This document shows positions 49,997 through 64,000 of a stretch of DNA of 64,000 nt, piece by piece. Location: the NCBI GenBank assembly GCA_037975125.1, contig CM075862.1:11416625-11480624 (forward strand), given 5' to 3'. The notes below the pieces were generated by a model. The model ran no database searches. It saw nothing but the letters and a program-made list of their open reading frames with translations, and was not told the origin of the DNA. Made by a program: the position numbers and the translations under genes. The DNA is from Latrodectus hesperus. Its lineage: Eukaryota; Arthropoda; Arachnida; Araneae; Theridiidae. Each line of letters opens with the position of its first letter. The stretch's first letter is position 1.

Positions 49997-51369
49997 CACT
50001 ACTGTCCATTAAAATTGCTACACCAAGAAGGAATGCAAATAACAGAACGATATTTATTGGACACATACATTATAGTGGAAAGAACAAGTGATTAGATTTA
50101 CAGGAAATTAGGATGTATAGATCTTGAGAAATCAGTACCCAGAGCAGCCACCTCCAGCTGCAATAACAGCATTTATCCGCCTAGGCATTTAGTCAAACAG
50201 AGATTGTTTGGCATGTACGGGGATCTCAGTCCATGCAGCTTCAACACTATGCCACAGTTCATCGACAGTAGTGGATGGTGAGTGATGGCGTGCCGATCGC
50301 TCGGCAACCCTTGACCACATGTTCTCAATTTCTGACAGATCAGAAGAACGTTCTGGCCAGGGTAACAGTCGAACCTGTTCTGTATCAAGGAAGTTCAGAA
50401 CAGTACGGGCAACATGCGGTCGTGCATTATCCTGTTGAAGCAAATCATTAGGGAGGCCTCGAAGATAGGGCAGAGCCACGGGCCTTAACACATCGGAAAC
50501 ATAATGGTTGCTGTTCAAAGTGCCGGTAATGCGAATAAGAGGTGATCGAGACGTGTATCCAATGGCACCCAATACCATCACTCCAGCAGATGCACCAGTA
50601 TGGCGATGTCCAATGCAAACTTGCAATGTGCGTTCTCCACGATGCCTCCAAACACGGATGCGGCCATCATGGTCCTGTATACAGAACCGAGATTCATCTG
50701 TAAAGATGACGTGATGCCATTCGCGCGTCCAGGTTCGCCGCTGATCACACCATTGAAGGCGCTCCTGTCTGTGACGCAGCGTCAATGATAGCCGAAGCCA
50801 TGGTCGCCGTGCAGACAATCCATGCTGCTGCAAACGTCGCCGAACTGTTCGAGCAAAAACTTGTCGCCTTGCAAATGACTCCATTTTTCGACTCAGGGTT
50901 TGTGACGTGGCTGTACGATCCCTTGTGACTATGTCGATAAGATGTCTGTCTTCTCTGCTGTTGGTGATGGAGGATTGCTGATATCCTGCATGACGTTCCG
51001 TATGATTGTCCTGAACCCATCGATTCCATATTCTGCTAACAGTCGTGGGGTCTCGACCGACGCGAGTAGCTATACTGCGTTACGATAAACCGCAATCCCG
51101 GTAGGCTATAATCCTTCCTCGATCAAAGTCAGACACGTGCTGATAGGCATTTCTTCTTCTTACACGAGGCATTACAACAACTTTTTTGCCGAAAACAACG
51201 CTGAAACGGAAATTGAGTATGAGAAAACTGCTGTCAAATCTCTGGTTTTATACACATTGTAGATGTCGCTACTGTCGTCTGCTTTGTATGCATGCGCTGA
51301 AAATCTAATCATTTGCATATCCCAATTTTAGTAATGTAATCAATGTAGCAATTTTAGTAGCCAGTAGTG
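49997..51369 (-). mobile_element. Complete Tc1-type DNA transposon
   Basis: The terminal inverted repeats cactactgtccattaaaatt (49997) and, on the other strand, cactactggctactaaaatt (from 51369) run about 26 bp to gctaca. TA target duplications are at 49995-49996 and 51370-51371. One transposase reading frame fills most of the 1,373-bp element. Ends, target and length are all as expected for Tc1 elements, and the whole copy is present. Confidence 0.93.
50132..51172 (-). pseudogene. Tc1-type transposase (DD34E) with two in-frame stops
   Basis: From ATG at 51172-51170 to TGA at 50134-50132 there are 347 codons in one frame, interrupted by TAA after GLS near codon 31 and by another TAA after QSLFD near the C-terminus. 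The longest uninterrupted part covers 50884-50189. The N-terminal helix-turn-helix region is legible (DFDRGRIIAYRDCGLS, then RSIATRVGRDPTTVSRIW). The catalytic triad is intact: Asp in IFTDESRF, Asp in QQDNARPHV, and Glu in SEIENMW with exactly 34 residues between the last two. The enzyme would cut and paste its own TA-flanked element in the nucleus. There are no frameshifts, so inactivation looks recent. The early stop rules out a full-length product unless it is read through. Confidence 0.92.
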
Positions 51370-51371
51370 TA

Positions 51372-54300
51372 CATTCAAGTGAAGAAAAACTCAGTGTGCC
51401 ATTGTTTTTACTATATTGAATTTCCTAACCAGCCACTTCAACACAGATAGTATATTGAAGAACTCACTTAAGCATTTGATTGGATAAACTAATTCAATTT
51501 AGGTGCAACTAATGTAATTTTCTTATATTCTCTATAGTATATGAGCATCACTGCTAAAATCTTTAAAATACGAACCAAGATATAATGGACCAAATTCTAA
51601 ATATACGAATTTACATAACTTTTGGTTTATTCAGTAAAATAAACAAGTTTACCAAAAAAAAGTGAATTTTGAAAGCAAGGTCATAGGGTTTTTTTTTCAT
51701 TATTTTATATCAATATTTCATATCCATTTCCCGTTTTAAACATTAATGAGTAACCGTAAACTATTTATATATTAACTTAAGAAAATGTGTAAACGAATGA
51801 AACTTTTCATTGAATTTCATTTCTTCTAGAAATGAGAAAAAGAAATCGGTTAAAATAGAACATAATTTCTACATGGCTCTTTTTTTCAGAATTTAGTTTT
51901 ACTATAAATTTTCTTGTTTACATTCGACACTTAAGCAAGTAACTTATACATAATTTTCACGAAATGTCTAAATCTTCCACAGTTAGATATATTTAATTAA
52001 ACTTAATTCATTTAAAATTCCAAAAACAAATCCTTTTAATTTTAGAATGTGTTTTCATGTAAACATTAGGCTAGTGATCAATAAATGTCCGCATAGTTTT
52101 CACAAATAGTTTCTGTAATCGAAAAAAATCAAAAAATAGCTTTATAAAATTCATAAAATTAGAATTCATCTATAGTTTATAATAATCATACTTTAACCTT
52201 AGATATTGTTAACTAGTCATCATTAAAGTTTAAATCAAGTAACTTCCTTAAATTTTTCATAAAATGCTTATATTTTCGGAAGTTTTATAAAACAGAATTT
52301 TTAAAATAGGTAAATGATTGGTTAATAGTTATTTTTTTAATTTTTAAATAAAAAAGTAACTATATTAACCTATTATTATAAATAAGTTAAACATTTTAAA
52401 TCAAAAAAGCAATTTTTCTGAAATTAGTAAACTGATAATAAATACTATGTAAGAACTGAAAGCTATTACTGCCAATATGAGCTTAAAGTGAATGAATAAG
52501 CCCTTTATTTAAACTGCTCATTCATTATTGATTTTTGGCAATAAAACAAATGCTCAAGAAAAATAGGTAACATAATAAAGGGTTTTGGTCTAAATTATAC
52601 TTCATAATTCATCAACTGTTTTGATCTACATACACTTCTTAAAATTCGTATTTATTCTAAGATATTTTGTACTTTTGAAATTAATTTGCTATGTAAAAAA
52701 AAATATATATATATATATAACCGTTCTATAATCAGACTTCTTTCCGTTTTATAATCAGACTAAGGAAATATTTCCTTAGGCATCAAAAGAAATAAAAATT
52801 AATTGTTCTACATCACTATTTATAAGATAAAATTATTTGTCAGTAAAAATTGATATTGAGATATTTTAATACTTCTACGACAAAGCATCACATTTTCCGC
52901 AACATGTGACTTCAACAATAGTCAATCTTATTTTTATAGTCCCATAAAATTTACCAAGGGAATTTTAACTATTTCAACATTTGAAGCAATTGATTTTGAA
53001 TTATTGAATTACAAATATTTAAAATAATAATGATGCGGATACAAAAACAAGCTGTTACTAAGTTGCACATCCTTATAGATTTACTTTGATAAAGAGCAAT
53101 GATTTTCTTGTTGACAACTACCACAGAATTTCGCTGCCAAATATTTGACAAACTATTCGTAACTTTGGCGATTTATCGCCAAAATTGATAGAAGATGCGT
53201 GTTTACACAGGTGAACGAGACGTTAACCATTGTGCAGCATGGGTGACAGGTTGATAAAATATCAGATAAAGAAAAATGAATGAGGACTGTATAGGTAGAC
53301 AGAGAACCATGAATGACAAATTTATAAATTTTAATATGTTTTTCATTGAATAATCAGTCGTTTTTTAGCGGTAGATTTACATATTGTAGTTGATAAGAAA
53401 ACAAATTTTGATATCGAATAAGTCCTTACACGATTGCAATGAAGATACCGAAAGTTCATCTTTTTAAGGAGTGGCATAAAAGATAATATTATACAAGTTT
53501 CAAAAGGGATATTTCTTATACTGTTTCACACAAGTAACATATAACAAAAATAAAAATCATTATTGTATTCAATCATTTTTGTTTTGGTTCAGCGGTAAAT
53601 TATTAAGAAGCATTTGATAGATTGTTTTTAGTGATAGAATTTCTTAGACTAGTATAAGGAATTTATTCCATAAATTGAAGTCTTTATAAACATATATTGA
53701 ATAACATCATATAATATAAATCACTTATCTCTAAATTGTTTCTCGTGAGCTACTAGTTGTTCGCGAGGACAAAATCAGCCGATCGCGTTAACACAACAGT
53801 TGATAAGTCTTGCTTTCTTAGTATATTAAAATTATTTCAACAAAGTGTCACAATTCAAAATACGACGTTGAAACTCCAACAATCACTTCCAGGATTTCAA
53901 AAGGAATTCAAGTGTTGGGCAGTTTGTAAAATTTGCCGTTATGAATATTGACGCTGAAAAGTTTTCTATTTGCGCATGGAACATTTTGATGGTACAAAAG
54001 ATTATATAGTACTGGAATTGGAGTTGATAGATTTTAACAATGATTTATCTGTGGAAAATCATTTTTTTTTTCAAGTTCTGAAGATATTTGCTTCTTAAAG
54101 AAAATATTTGCCTCAAAGAGAAGGCAATGTTCAACTTATCCCAGTGAAATTTCTGTTTCAATATGAAAATGAAAATTACCACAGAAAACTCATCTGGTAA
54201 TTGTCTGTTTTTCGAATTTTGAAAATCTTGTCGACGTTAAAAAAAGAATTTAGTTTTTTCGATTTCTTCATTTTCTTTTTTATGTGCAGTTCTATATATC

Positions 54301-57300
54301 AGTTTCTTTATGTAATATACGGTTTGATTACAATTAATTTCAGATTTACAATAAACGAAAGCTGGTATCAAACAAATGTAATTTCTTAGGGAAAAGTTGA
54401 TATTTCTTTGGTTGGTGGCTCACACTAGGATTGAAAAATGGTACGGTCGCTCAAAAGCATCATAAGATTGGAGAATACTGATGTAAACGGAAAAGGAATT
54501 CGGAAATAGGAATAGTAAAAAAGTCCTTTGGATAACGTTTTGAACTAAGAACGTTTTGGATTTGGGGAATGAAGCATGATGAAAAAGAAATTCCGTTGTA
54601 TACGTTTTGAAATACATCATACAGCTATCGTATAAATTTAAGGTATTTTTAATGATAGATATTTTAAGGAAGAGGAAGTTCATTAACATTGTTTACGTAT
54701 ACAATGTTAGAAAAATTACACAGTGTAGAAAAAGAGAAATAAAAAATATTTTTCTAAATATATTTAAAAAAAAGACGTAACATTTACACAGTGAAACGTG
54801 TTTGTGCGAATGCATTTCGTGTATTCTTGATTGAGCTCTGATATATTCATATGTTGTCTGATATAATCATGTTCTGTTTTGTGTTTTTCAAAAAGATTAA
54901 AAATAGGATACTATAATCTTGTGTGATTCTGGAAAAATGATATTTAAAAAAATCGTATTGTAACCAATAAAAGATACATTAGGATTTTTAAGCCTCGATA
55001 TTTTACATCGAACAAAAAGTTTAATGAAGGAAAGAACTTATGTAGTATTATATTTTACATAAATGTGGACTGAATTATATAATTTCATTAAAAATTTAGA
55101 TACAGATATTAAAAAATGGTGGTTTTATAACAGTTTTTTGTCATTGAAAAATCACATGTCATGCTGAGAAAAATTGTGAACTAACAAGCATAATTAATTT
55201 TAATACATTGAATGAAACAAATGGCGAATACGAAGTTTTGTACAGTGAAAATATTGATTAGATTCATTCTATTATTGTGCAGAAATAGAAAATATAATTT
55301 ATTAAAATGAAAAATTAATTAACTTATTTTAATATTTAAACATATATTAAGAATAAAAAATCACATAATCTTTTATATAGTTCCTAAAGAAAGAAATTTA
55401 ATTTCAGTAAATTCATACACTGATATTTTTTATAATTATAGAAAAGATAGCACACACACAATACAAAGAAATAGAAAAAATGCAAATTACATGTTCTACT
55501 ACATATTAATAAGATAATGTGACTACAATATTATATTATTAAATATTAAAAAATAATTTTTTTTGAAAAACATTCTATTAGTATAATTTTTTCAATAAAA
55601 AAGATTTAATAGTTGAATTGAGCATTTTATTCTGCATACATATTTTACGAAAAAGTAAGTTTATCTAATTTTTTATTCCATCAATTTTTTTTATTTGAAT
55701 TATAAATTTTAATTTTATTGAGTGTAATAAGTAGGAAATTTATATTCAGTGTGAAGAAATGGAATTACTTACTGAGTTCTCTCGTGCCGTGTATTCCGGA
55801 GGGGAGTCAAAAGAAAGATAACGATGATTGAAAAATCGTTTGTTTTGTTATCTATCATCGTTATCAAAAGACGATTCAGCGACTTTCTGACACATGTTAA
55901 GCACTTAATTGTTTTTTGTTTCTTTTTATAGAAAATGTAACAAATTTTTTAAAAAATAGCTTAGTTTGGACTCTAGAGTAATAGGTTGCTTCTAAAATTT
56001 TAAATTTCAATTAAAAAAATTTAACATTTATTCTGAATTTAAATTTTCTATGTTAACTTTCCAACTGCTTGTTCTGTAAGAAAAATTGTTTTTTTTTAAA
56101 CTCTTATACATTCTTAAAAAAACAATACTCAACAAAAATTCTTCTAAACAGTAAATATAATATTTTAATAGTTTTTAAAAACAAAGTATTTATATCAAAA
56201 AAAGATGTCCTCCGAAAGGAAATATAAATACTATGAGAAATATAATTCCGCACTCTTTAAGCATTAAATGCAGAAACTTTGAGCAATATTTTATAAAATT
56301 TTACGAAGCATTGTGAAATATTTAAATTTTTAAAAAAATGGTTTAATTTTTTTATTTTTCAACCAGCTGGTCGTTGCTTTCAGTAGAAAATATATACCTA
56401 ATTTTCGGGACAAAATTGCGATTTGAAAGACAATACTTTTAACGATATTACTATTGTTATTATTATTAGCATGTTCGAAACATCATTTTATACAACTAGA
56501 TTAGGTCTCACGTACAGATAATTTAAAAAAATTGGGCGTAATAAAAACAAGGTTGCTAGATAATTAAGAAAATCTGCCAAAAAATCACCAATCACAGAAT
56601 TTGGCATCCTGGATTATACGGCACCTGTGCCACATTTTTTTAGCAAAAGCATTGAATGAAATTTTCATTAAAAATATTACAGATATGTTGTTGGTATTTC
56701 TATTAATTATAACTCTTTCTATTTTAATTTACTAATTTATTCCATAATTTTGTTTCATTCATGAATTTGGCAATCAGTTTAATTTTAGAATGTTTTGATT
56801 AAAAAATTAGTTTTCTGATTAAAATGCATTTCATTTAATGTAAAAATATATACAGTATAAAATATTGAATGTTATTTATGATTCCCAATTGCGAATTTTT
56901 TGGTAGTCTTAAATTATAAGTGTAAACAAGTGAAAACGAAATATTAAATGATGTTAGAATTGTGAACCAGAATAGCTGTATTACTCTATCTCTGTATTTG
57001 TTCTTAAATTAATAAAGCTATTAATTATTTAATTAAATGCTAGACATTTGTTTTGTTTAACCCTTTTATTACATTAAATATGTTTATTTAGTAATTAGAT
57101 TATAAATAAGTTAGAGAAATGTAAATTGGGTTTTTATCAAAACAATATTTTAAAAATAATAATTCTAAGATAAAGAAAAGACATTTTCAACCATTATAAA
57201 ACTCACAGGTGTATATGAATTTTATTTTTAACTATATTTTGAAAAATCACAATTATCTTAAACTTTGAGTATGTTTTTCTCTAAAATATACTAATTGATA

Positions 57301-57844
57301 TTATATGTGATGGATCGGTGTAAGTATAATATCCCCCCCTCCCAAGTGATTTCTCGCCTTATCTAGTTGTTTTGATTATCCTGCTGCCAATTTAAGTTTT
57401 TCTTATTTTTCAGATTTTTTTGTTGCCAGATTTGGTTTTTCTTGTTTTACATTATTTTTACGTCATATATATATATATGGTTCTTTTCAGTGGCAACAAC
57501 ATTCGAAGTTTTCGTTTTACTTTCAATTCGAACTTTTTCTTCTACGTTTGTTGTTGTGTTTCCTTGTCGCCAGCGTCCAAACATCGTAAACTGTTCTTAT
57601 TTAAAATTTCTTTTAGTTTATTTATTATTATCCTTTTCTTATATATTTTTGTTATTTTATTATTATATTTTCCCTTCATATGACCGAGCATATTCGACAT
57701 GTGAGCTTGATATCATATCAAGTAAGTCCATTATTGTTATTTACTTATCTTACTTGGATTTTACGGCACCTGTGCCCTTTTTTATTTATTTATTATTTTA
57801 TATTTAATTTGAAATTATTATTTCATAAAATGCAATATGCTATT
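51372..57844. other. Long AT-rich stretch with few features
   Basis: A short (TA)n lies at 52703-52719. A perfect 12-bp stem GATAACGATGAT/ATCATCGTTATC spans 55817-55865. A near-identical 21-bp direct repeat lies at 56611-56631 and 57756-57776. I see no gene, SINE or transposon with defined ends. Confidence 0.55.
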
Positions 57845-57992
57845 AATACAGACAAGTAAATATTCTGGTTGGGGGAGCGGTATCTCCACTGTACTGCTTA
57901 GCCACCAATTTTTTCAGAAAATCGAGCCATGTTTTCTCCTGGTCTGCGGCGATCAGGAATCTTGCTTGCTGTCGTCCATGATTATGATCTTG
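57845..57992 (-). other. Unidentified short coding-like patch
   Basis: The minus-strand frame ends at TAA (57845) and reads HGRQQARFLIAADQEKTWLD, then FLKKLVAKQYSGDTAPPT, then RIFTCLY. It is GC-rich in an AT-rich area and uses balanced codons. Possible acceptor sites upstream are weak and lack a pyrimidine tract. I cannot name a family. A lone exon, transposon debris or chance are all open. Confidence 0.25.
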
Positions 57993-58483
57993 TGTTATAT
58001 ATATTATCGATCATATATCTTCTTATTTCGTACAAATACAACATAAGACATCTTCATATGACAAATAACATCAAAATTTTCATCTCACATAAGCCGATAT
58101 CATAAAAACATAACTTATAAAATGGCAATAATTCAGATGTGTATCACACGATCTTCTGTCATCGTATAATAATCGGAGCAGAGATATATTTGCGTTTTGC
58201 AAATACGCCGGTAAATTTTCAATTCATGTTTCACAAGGGGTTACTAGAAACGCATTTCTTTTAAAAAATGAACTAAGTTTTTTTATTCATTTGAACAATT
58301 CTGAGAGTATAGTAAAATACCACGCCTCGCGCGGTTCAGCACAACGATTAACATATATTTTCTATTTATTTGTACCGTGTTATGTGCATTTTCTGCGGTA
58401 GATATATAACTTGTAAAGCTTTTTCCTATTGTGAAAACAAAATGTAAGGTTGATCTAGTGGGATTATAAACAGTAATACTGTC

Positions 58484-58486
<3 letters not shown>

Positions 58487-58522
<36 letters not shown>
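58487..58522. repeat. (TA)n microsatellite
   Basis: About 36 bp of TA. Confidence 0.9.
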
Positions 58523-58526
<4 letters not shown>

Positions 58527-58954
58527 TTAGAAGCCAATATTGAAATTAAAGATTAATTTCAGTTTAACACTACTTTATAATATTTACACTACATTATATA
58601 GCTTTTGATATTCATTTCTTATTGATGTGATAAAATATTGCATCTTCATTCAGGGATTTATTGAAAATATGTGGCATTCTAGGTAATAAATATTGATATA
58701 TAGTTTACATAGTAAATAATAATATTTATAGTTTTATATTATAGGATTAATATGTATATATTAAAGTGGTTATTAAAATAATAGAATCAGACATAAATAA
58801 ACGCGTGATATTTTTGAATGTAACATGAAAGCGTTAAATTATAATAATAGCTATTAGTTTTTTATAAATAATAATAAGCGTATTCTGTTGGTATGTGGTT
58901 CCTTTATAAAACTTCTATATAAATTGTTGGTTTTTTCAAAAGTCCTTCAAATTC

Positions 58955-59910
58955 ACAGAGACCAAATTGTAGCTGTTTAATTGGTGCAAGAATGACGAAA
59001 ATATTCCATTTTTAGGCGTTTCTAGAAATAAAGTGTCTAAAATCATGACAGCACATGCACACTGCGGCAAGACAAGTTTGCCAAAGCAACGTAGAGAACA
59101 GTTGAGTGAAAGAGACTGCTTTATGTTGAAGTCTATTGCAATGTCTAAAAAGCAAACAACTGAAGTCGAAGTGATTGCAAGGAGCTTAAACAGCGTCTTA
59201 ATTCTCGAGTGTCGATGATTGCAGTTAAAAAGCATTTTCATAAACAGAACATTTACGGCTGAGCGGCAATTACCAAGACTCTTGTCAATACCATATATTA
59301 TCTATTGCACTCACAAAACCTGGTTGATTGATAAGTGGAAGAAAGTAATATGATGTGACAAATAGTCTTACACACATTTTGCCTTAACAGGATAGGTGGA
59401 CGTTTGGAAGTAACCTGCGCAAGTTTATGATCGGGATTGTCTCCTTCCAACTGTCAAGAAAGGAAGTGGTTCAGTCATGATACGGGCAGCTTTGTCATGT
59501 TTTCTTGCTCGACCAATTGTAACCCTGAAAGGTAGGATCACCAGGTACAGGTATAGATACATTTTAGGGGATTAGGTCAAGGGAGGGCATTTTCCAAGAA
59601 AATTATACACCTATTTATGAGGTAGAAATGGCCAATCATGGCTTAATGAACACAAGAATAATGTTAACATCTACTTTGGCCCGCACAGTCACCTCACTTC
59701 AATATAATTGTGCTAATACGGTCTATTTTAAAGCGTTAAATAAAGAATTTACAAGTATATCCTCTACCTGCATCTCTCCCAGAACTTGCACAATATCTCC
59801 ATATGAAGAATGATATAATATTTCTGTTACATTACTCAGCACTCTTGAATGAATCTATTATTAAGCAAATCCAAGCAGCATTCCATTCCAATGGAGGTTT
59901 TTTTCCAAAC
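58955..59910 (+). pseudogene. Decayed Tc1-type transposase
   Basis: Segments in three frames line up in order with Tc1 transposases: GVSRNKVSKIMTAHAHCGK (helix-turn-helix side), HKTWLIDKWK (usually HKTW-SDNWK), the segment for the glycine-rich strand around 59465-59500, IYEVEMANHGL, and near the C-terminus [18 protein letters not shown]. Multiple stops and frameshifts separate them. The first two catalytic aspartates are lost or unreadable. It is a different subfamily from the 50 kb copy, being closer to fish- and nematode-type Tc1 than to the RRRNAYQHVSDFDRGRII type. No terminal repeats were found, and a 429-bp TA array begins 63 bp after the end. Confidence 0.75.
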
Positions 59911-59969
59911 TAATAAAAGATTCCTTGTAAATCTAATGATTTTCGTATTTCCCTTAAATTGATAAGAAC

Positions 59970-61943
<1,974 letters not shown>

Positions 61944-62656
61944 TTAGGTTGCGGAATAAGCTCGTATTGTTTTTATTAGACTTTTATTTAAATAAAAAAC
62001 AATAATTATATCAATAAGTTAATCAATTATTTATTCGCTGTTGTTGTTTACAAAATCTTCTCAACTCTCGACCAATTTGTTGATGCCGAGCCGCCAAAAT
62101 TCGCCTGGTCTGGTGTCAAAGAAGTTGTTAAGACAGTTTTTAAGGACCTCTTGGTGCATTGGGAAATTTTCGAAAAGAATTCCACAGTCAACAAGGAGCT
62201 CTACATTGCCCAGATACACCGCGTGAATGAGGCTATTCGACTGACAAAACCTGATTGCCATGGTCAAACCATACTCCTTCACGACAACGCCAGGCCCCAT
62301 GTTTCAGAAGTCGTCAAAGCCGCATTCCAAGAGCTCGAATGGGAGGTTCTTCAGTATCCACCGTATTCTCCAAACCTTGCACCGACCGATTACCATATTT
62401 TCAGCTCCTTGTCAAACCATATGAAGGGCATTACCTTCGATGACAAAGAGGTCCTTAAAAACTGGCTCAAAAACTTCCTTGACACCAGACCAAGCGATTT
62501 TTGGTGGAACGACATCAACAAATTGGTCGAGAGGTAGGAAGAGGTCCTAAACATCAACGTCAAATACATAATTGATTAACTTATTGATATAATTATTGTT
62601 TTTTGTTTGAATAAATGTCTTTGGTAAAAATGCGATGAACTTATTCCCCAACCTAA
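61944..62656 (+). mobile_element. Foldback mariner: two opposed 3' ends
   Basis: Ends ttaggttgcggaataag (61944) and, reversed, ttaggttggggaataag (62656) are mariner terminal repeats. A TA follows the right end and CA precedes the left. The left 207 bp (61944-62150) are an inverted, diverged copy of the right 209 bp (62448-62656), including the last coding codons of the transposase. Between them sit about 297 bp of transposase middle. The true 5' end of the mariner is absent. Confidence 0.88.
62151..62537 (+). pseudogene. Mariner transposase fragment (DD34D), C-terminal half
   Basis: The plus-strand frame from VHWEIFEKNSTVN to INKLVER and TAG is uninterrupted. It carries the second catalytic Asp (LLHDNARPHVSE) and the third in LAPTDYHIF, with 34 residues between, as in mariner. 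The first catalytic Asp and the whole DNA-binding half are missing, replaced by the inverted 3' end. Reading the left arm on the minus strand gives a second, diverged copy of the last 26 codons (KNCLNNFFDTRP, then INKLVES). It cannot make active transposase. Confidence 0.9.
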
Positions 62657-63758
62657 TATTTTTGCAAATATTTTATATAAACACAGTGTAACCTATGAAG
62701 GATTCACTAATTCAAACTTATTACTTTAACTATTCATAAATTATTCATGATATTTTTATAACACCATAACGAGAATTAAGCAACTAAAATACATTATTCC
62801 TATAAGAGAAATATTATTAAAGAGAAATTAGTACAAAAGAATTAAACCCGTAAACTAAGAAAGAAAGGGTTAATTTATAATGTAAATTGTATAAACTTTA
62901 AACTGTAAACTCCTTAAAATTTAAGCCATTGATTCTTCAAAATTTGGAGCCTCTATCTAGAGTTGATCTAATTTGGTGAGGGATGCAGCACAAATTGCGC
63001 AACTTATACAAATTCAAGTGAATGTTTTCAATTGTGTTTTTAAGTAGTGAGATGTATATTATCCCTAATATGACCAACATTGGAAGCAGGAATAAGGCAG
63101 TTTTTGCTATTACATTAGACAAGATTATGTTAATATTAAACTAAAATAATTCTGTTTACTGAGAGGGAAAGAGAAGGAGAAAAAGAGAGAGAATAGTTGC
63201 ATTATATATTAGAAAAAATATATTGGAATTCATGTTACATTGACGCATATTATGTAATTCCATTGCTGTATAAATCTACGAAAAAATATTTCAAAATGAA
63301 TAAAGTTAATCCATAGAGGAAATCCAAAGGATCTTTTACATCGAAAATCATGTTATAGTGTGTTATTTTCCATTGATATTTGCTTCAATCAATATCCAAT
63401 TTTCTATAAATTTACAGAAAACGTTCAGTCAGAATCAAAGTAAAAATGAAAATTCTAATTCCGCTCTCATAGTGCAAGTGTATAGGAATGTCACCTCTCT
63501 ACTATATTCCAGTGAATGCGAAGATAAAATGGTTCTTGAAGGATAATCAGGTACAGTGTGCATGTGTGTTTCGGTTGGTAAATAAAAAATGTCAAACAAT
63601 TTCCAAAATTAAAGAAAATTCTTGCCAGTAGCTACTGCATTTTGTAGTAAAAATTATTCGCAAATCATGCGCATTTGAGCATGGAATACTGTCTTGCAAT
63701 GACGTCCAAGATATGTAATATCTAGAATTCAAGATACTTTATGAAATATCTAGAATAT

Positions 63759-63761
<3 letters not shown>
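62657..63761. other. AT-rich stretch, no feature seen
   Basis: No repeat, RNA or coding signal was recognised. Confidence 0.6.

Positions 63762-63843
<82 letters not shown>
63762..63843. repeat. (TA)n microsatellite
   Basis: About 80 bp of TA. Confidence 0.95.
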
Positions 63844-64000
63844 GAAAAAATATTAACTCTAAGAAAAACAAATCTCCATTTTTAAGTAATTGGTGAATAG
63901 GTTAAAAGTTGTTTAATGAAATTTACCAAAATGCGATGATGTTTCTTTGAATTCCTCTTAAATCGAACTGATAAAGTAGAAGGCAATAAAATTTCCTGCA

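Noticed and set aside
54420..54689. An 89-codon minus-strand protein
   Set aside because: The translation is hydrophobic and biased by AT-rich codons, with no family motif, splice sites or GC shift.

Overview
This is a eukaryotic, AT-rich genomic window, almost certainly from an arthropod. The dense tRNA-derived SINEs, Tc1/mariner, hAT and pogo-type DNA transposons, long (TA)n arrays and a split SLC46-type transporter gene fit a spider best. That taxonomic call is inference from repeat style, not proof.

The only host gene I can support lies on the minus strand at the left edge. It is a major-facilitator transporter of the SLC46 (proton-coupled folate transporter-like) family. Four coding exons (12572-12273, 8777-8564, 5210-4867, 135-1) join with GT-AG sites and matching phases into one open frame of 329 residues, from a plausible start Met to about TM8. 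The rest lies beyond position 1. The exons are clearly GC-richer than the introns. A GC-rich island at 48.23-48.72 kb ends on the minus strand in a consensus splice donor. It may be the promoter and non-coding first exon of this gene, which would give a first intron of about 35.7 kb that covers most of the window.

Apart from that, the window is a record of transposition. About nine tRNA-like SINE families are present, several with target-site duplications (TSDs). There is a complete Tc1 element with two stop codons (49997-51369), a decayed Tc1 (58955-59910) and a mariner rebuilt as a foldback of two opposed 3' ends (61944-62656). There are also a hAT remnant with a readable C-terminal dimerisation domain (3941-4703), a hAT MITE (21536-21823) and two pogo-like elements (22368-23328, 35554-36513). 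Several are nested, so relative ages can be read.

The 46.9-48.2 kb region is a degenerate AT-rich tandem repeat next to the putative promoter island. Nine (TA)n tracts exceed about 35 bp, the longest 429 bp. Three short coding-like patches (8.81-9.0, 43.80-44.04, 57.85-57.99 kb) and a non-repetitive GC island (23.6-24.0 kb) remain unexplained.

I found no operon, CRISPR array, functional tRNA or rRNA gene, and no convincing new multi-gene system. The most unusual structures are the foldback mariner, the nested insertions, the tandem repeat beside the promoter island, and the unexplained patches.
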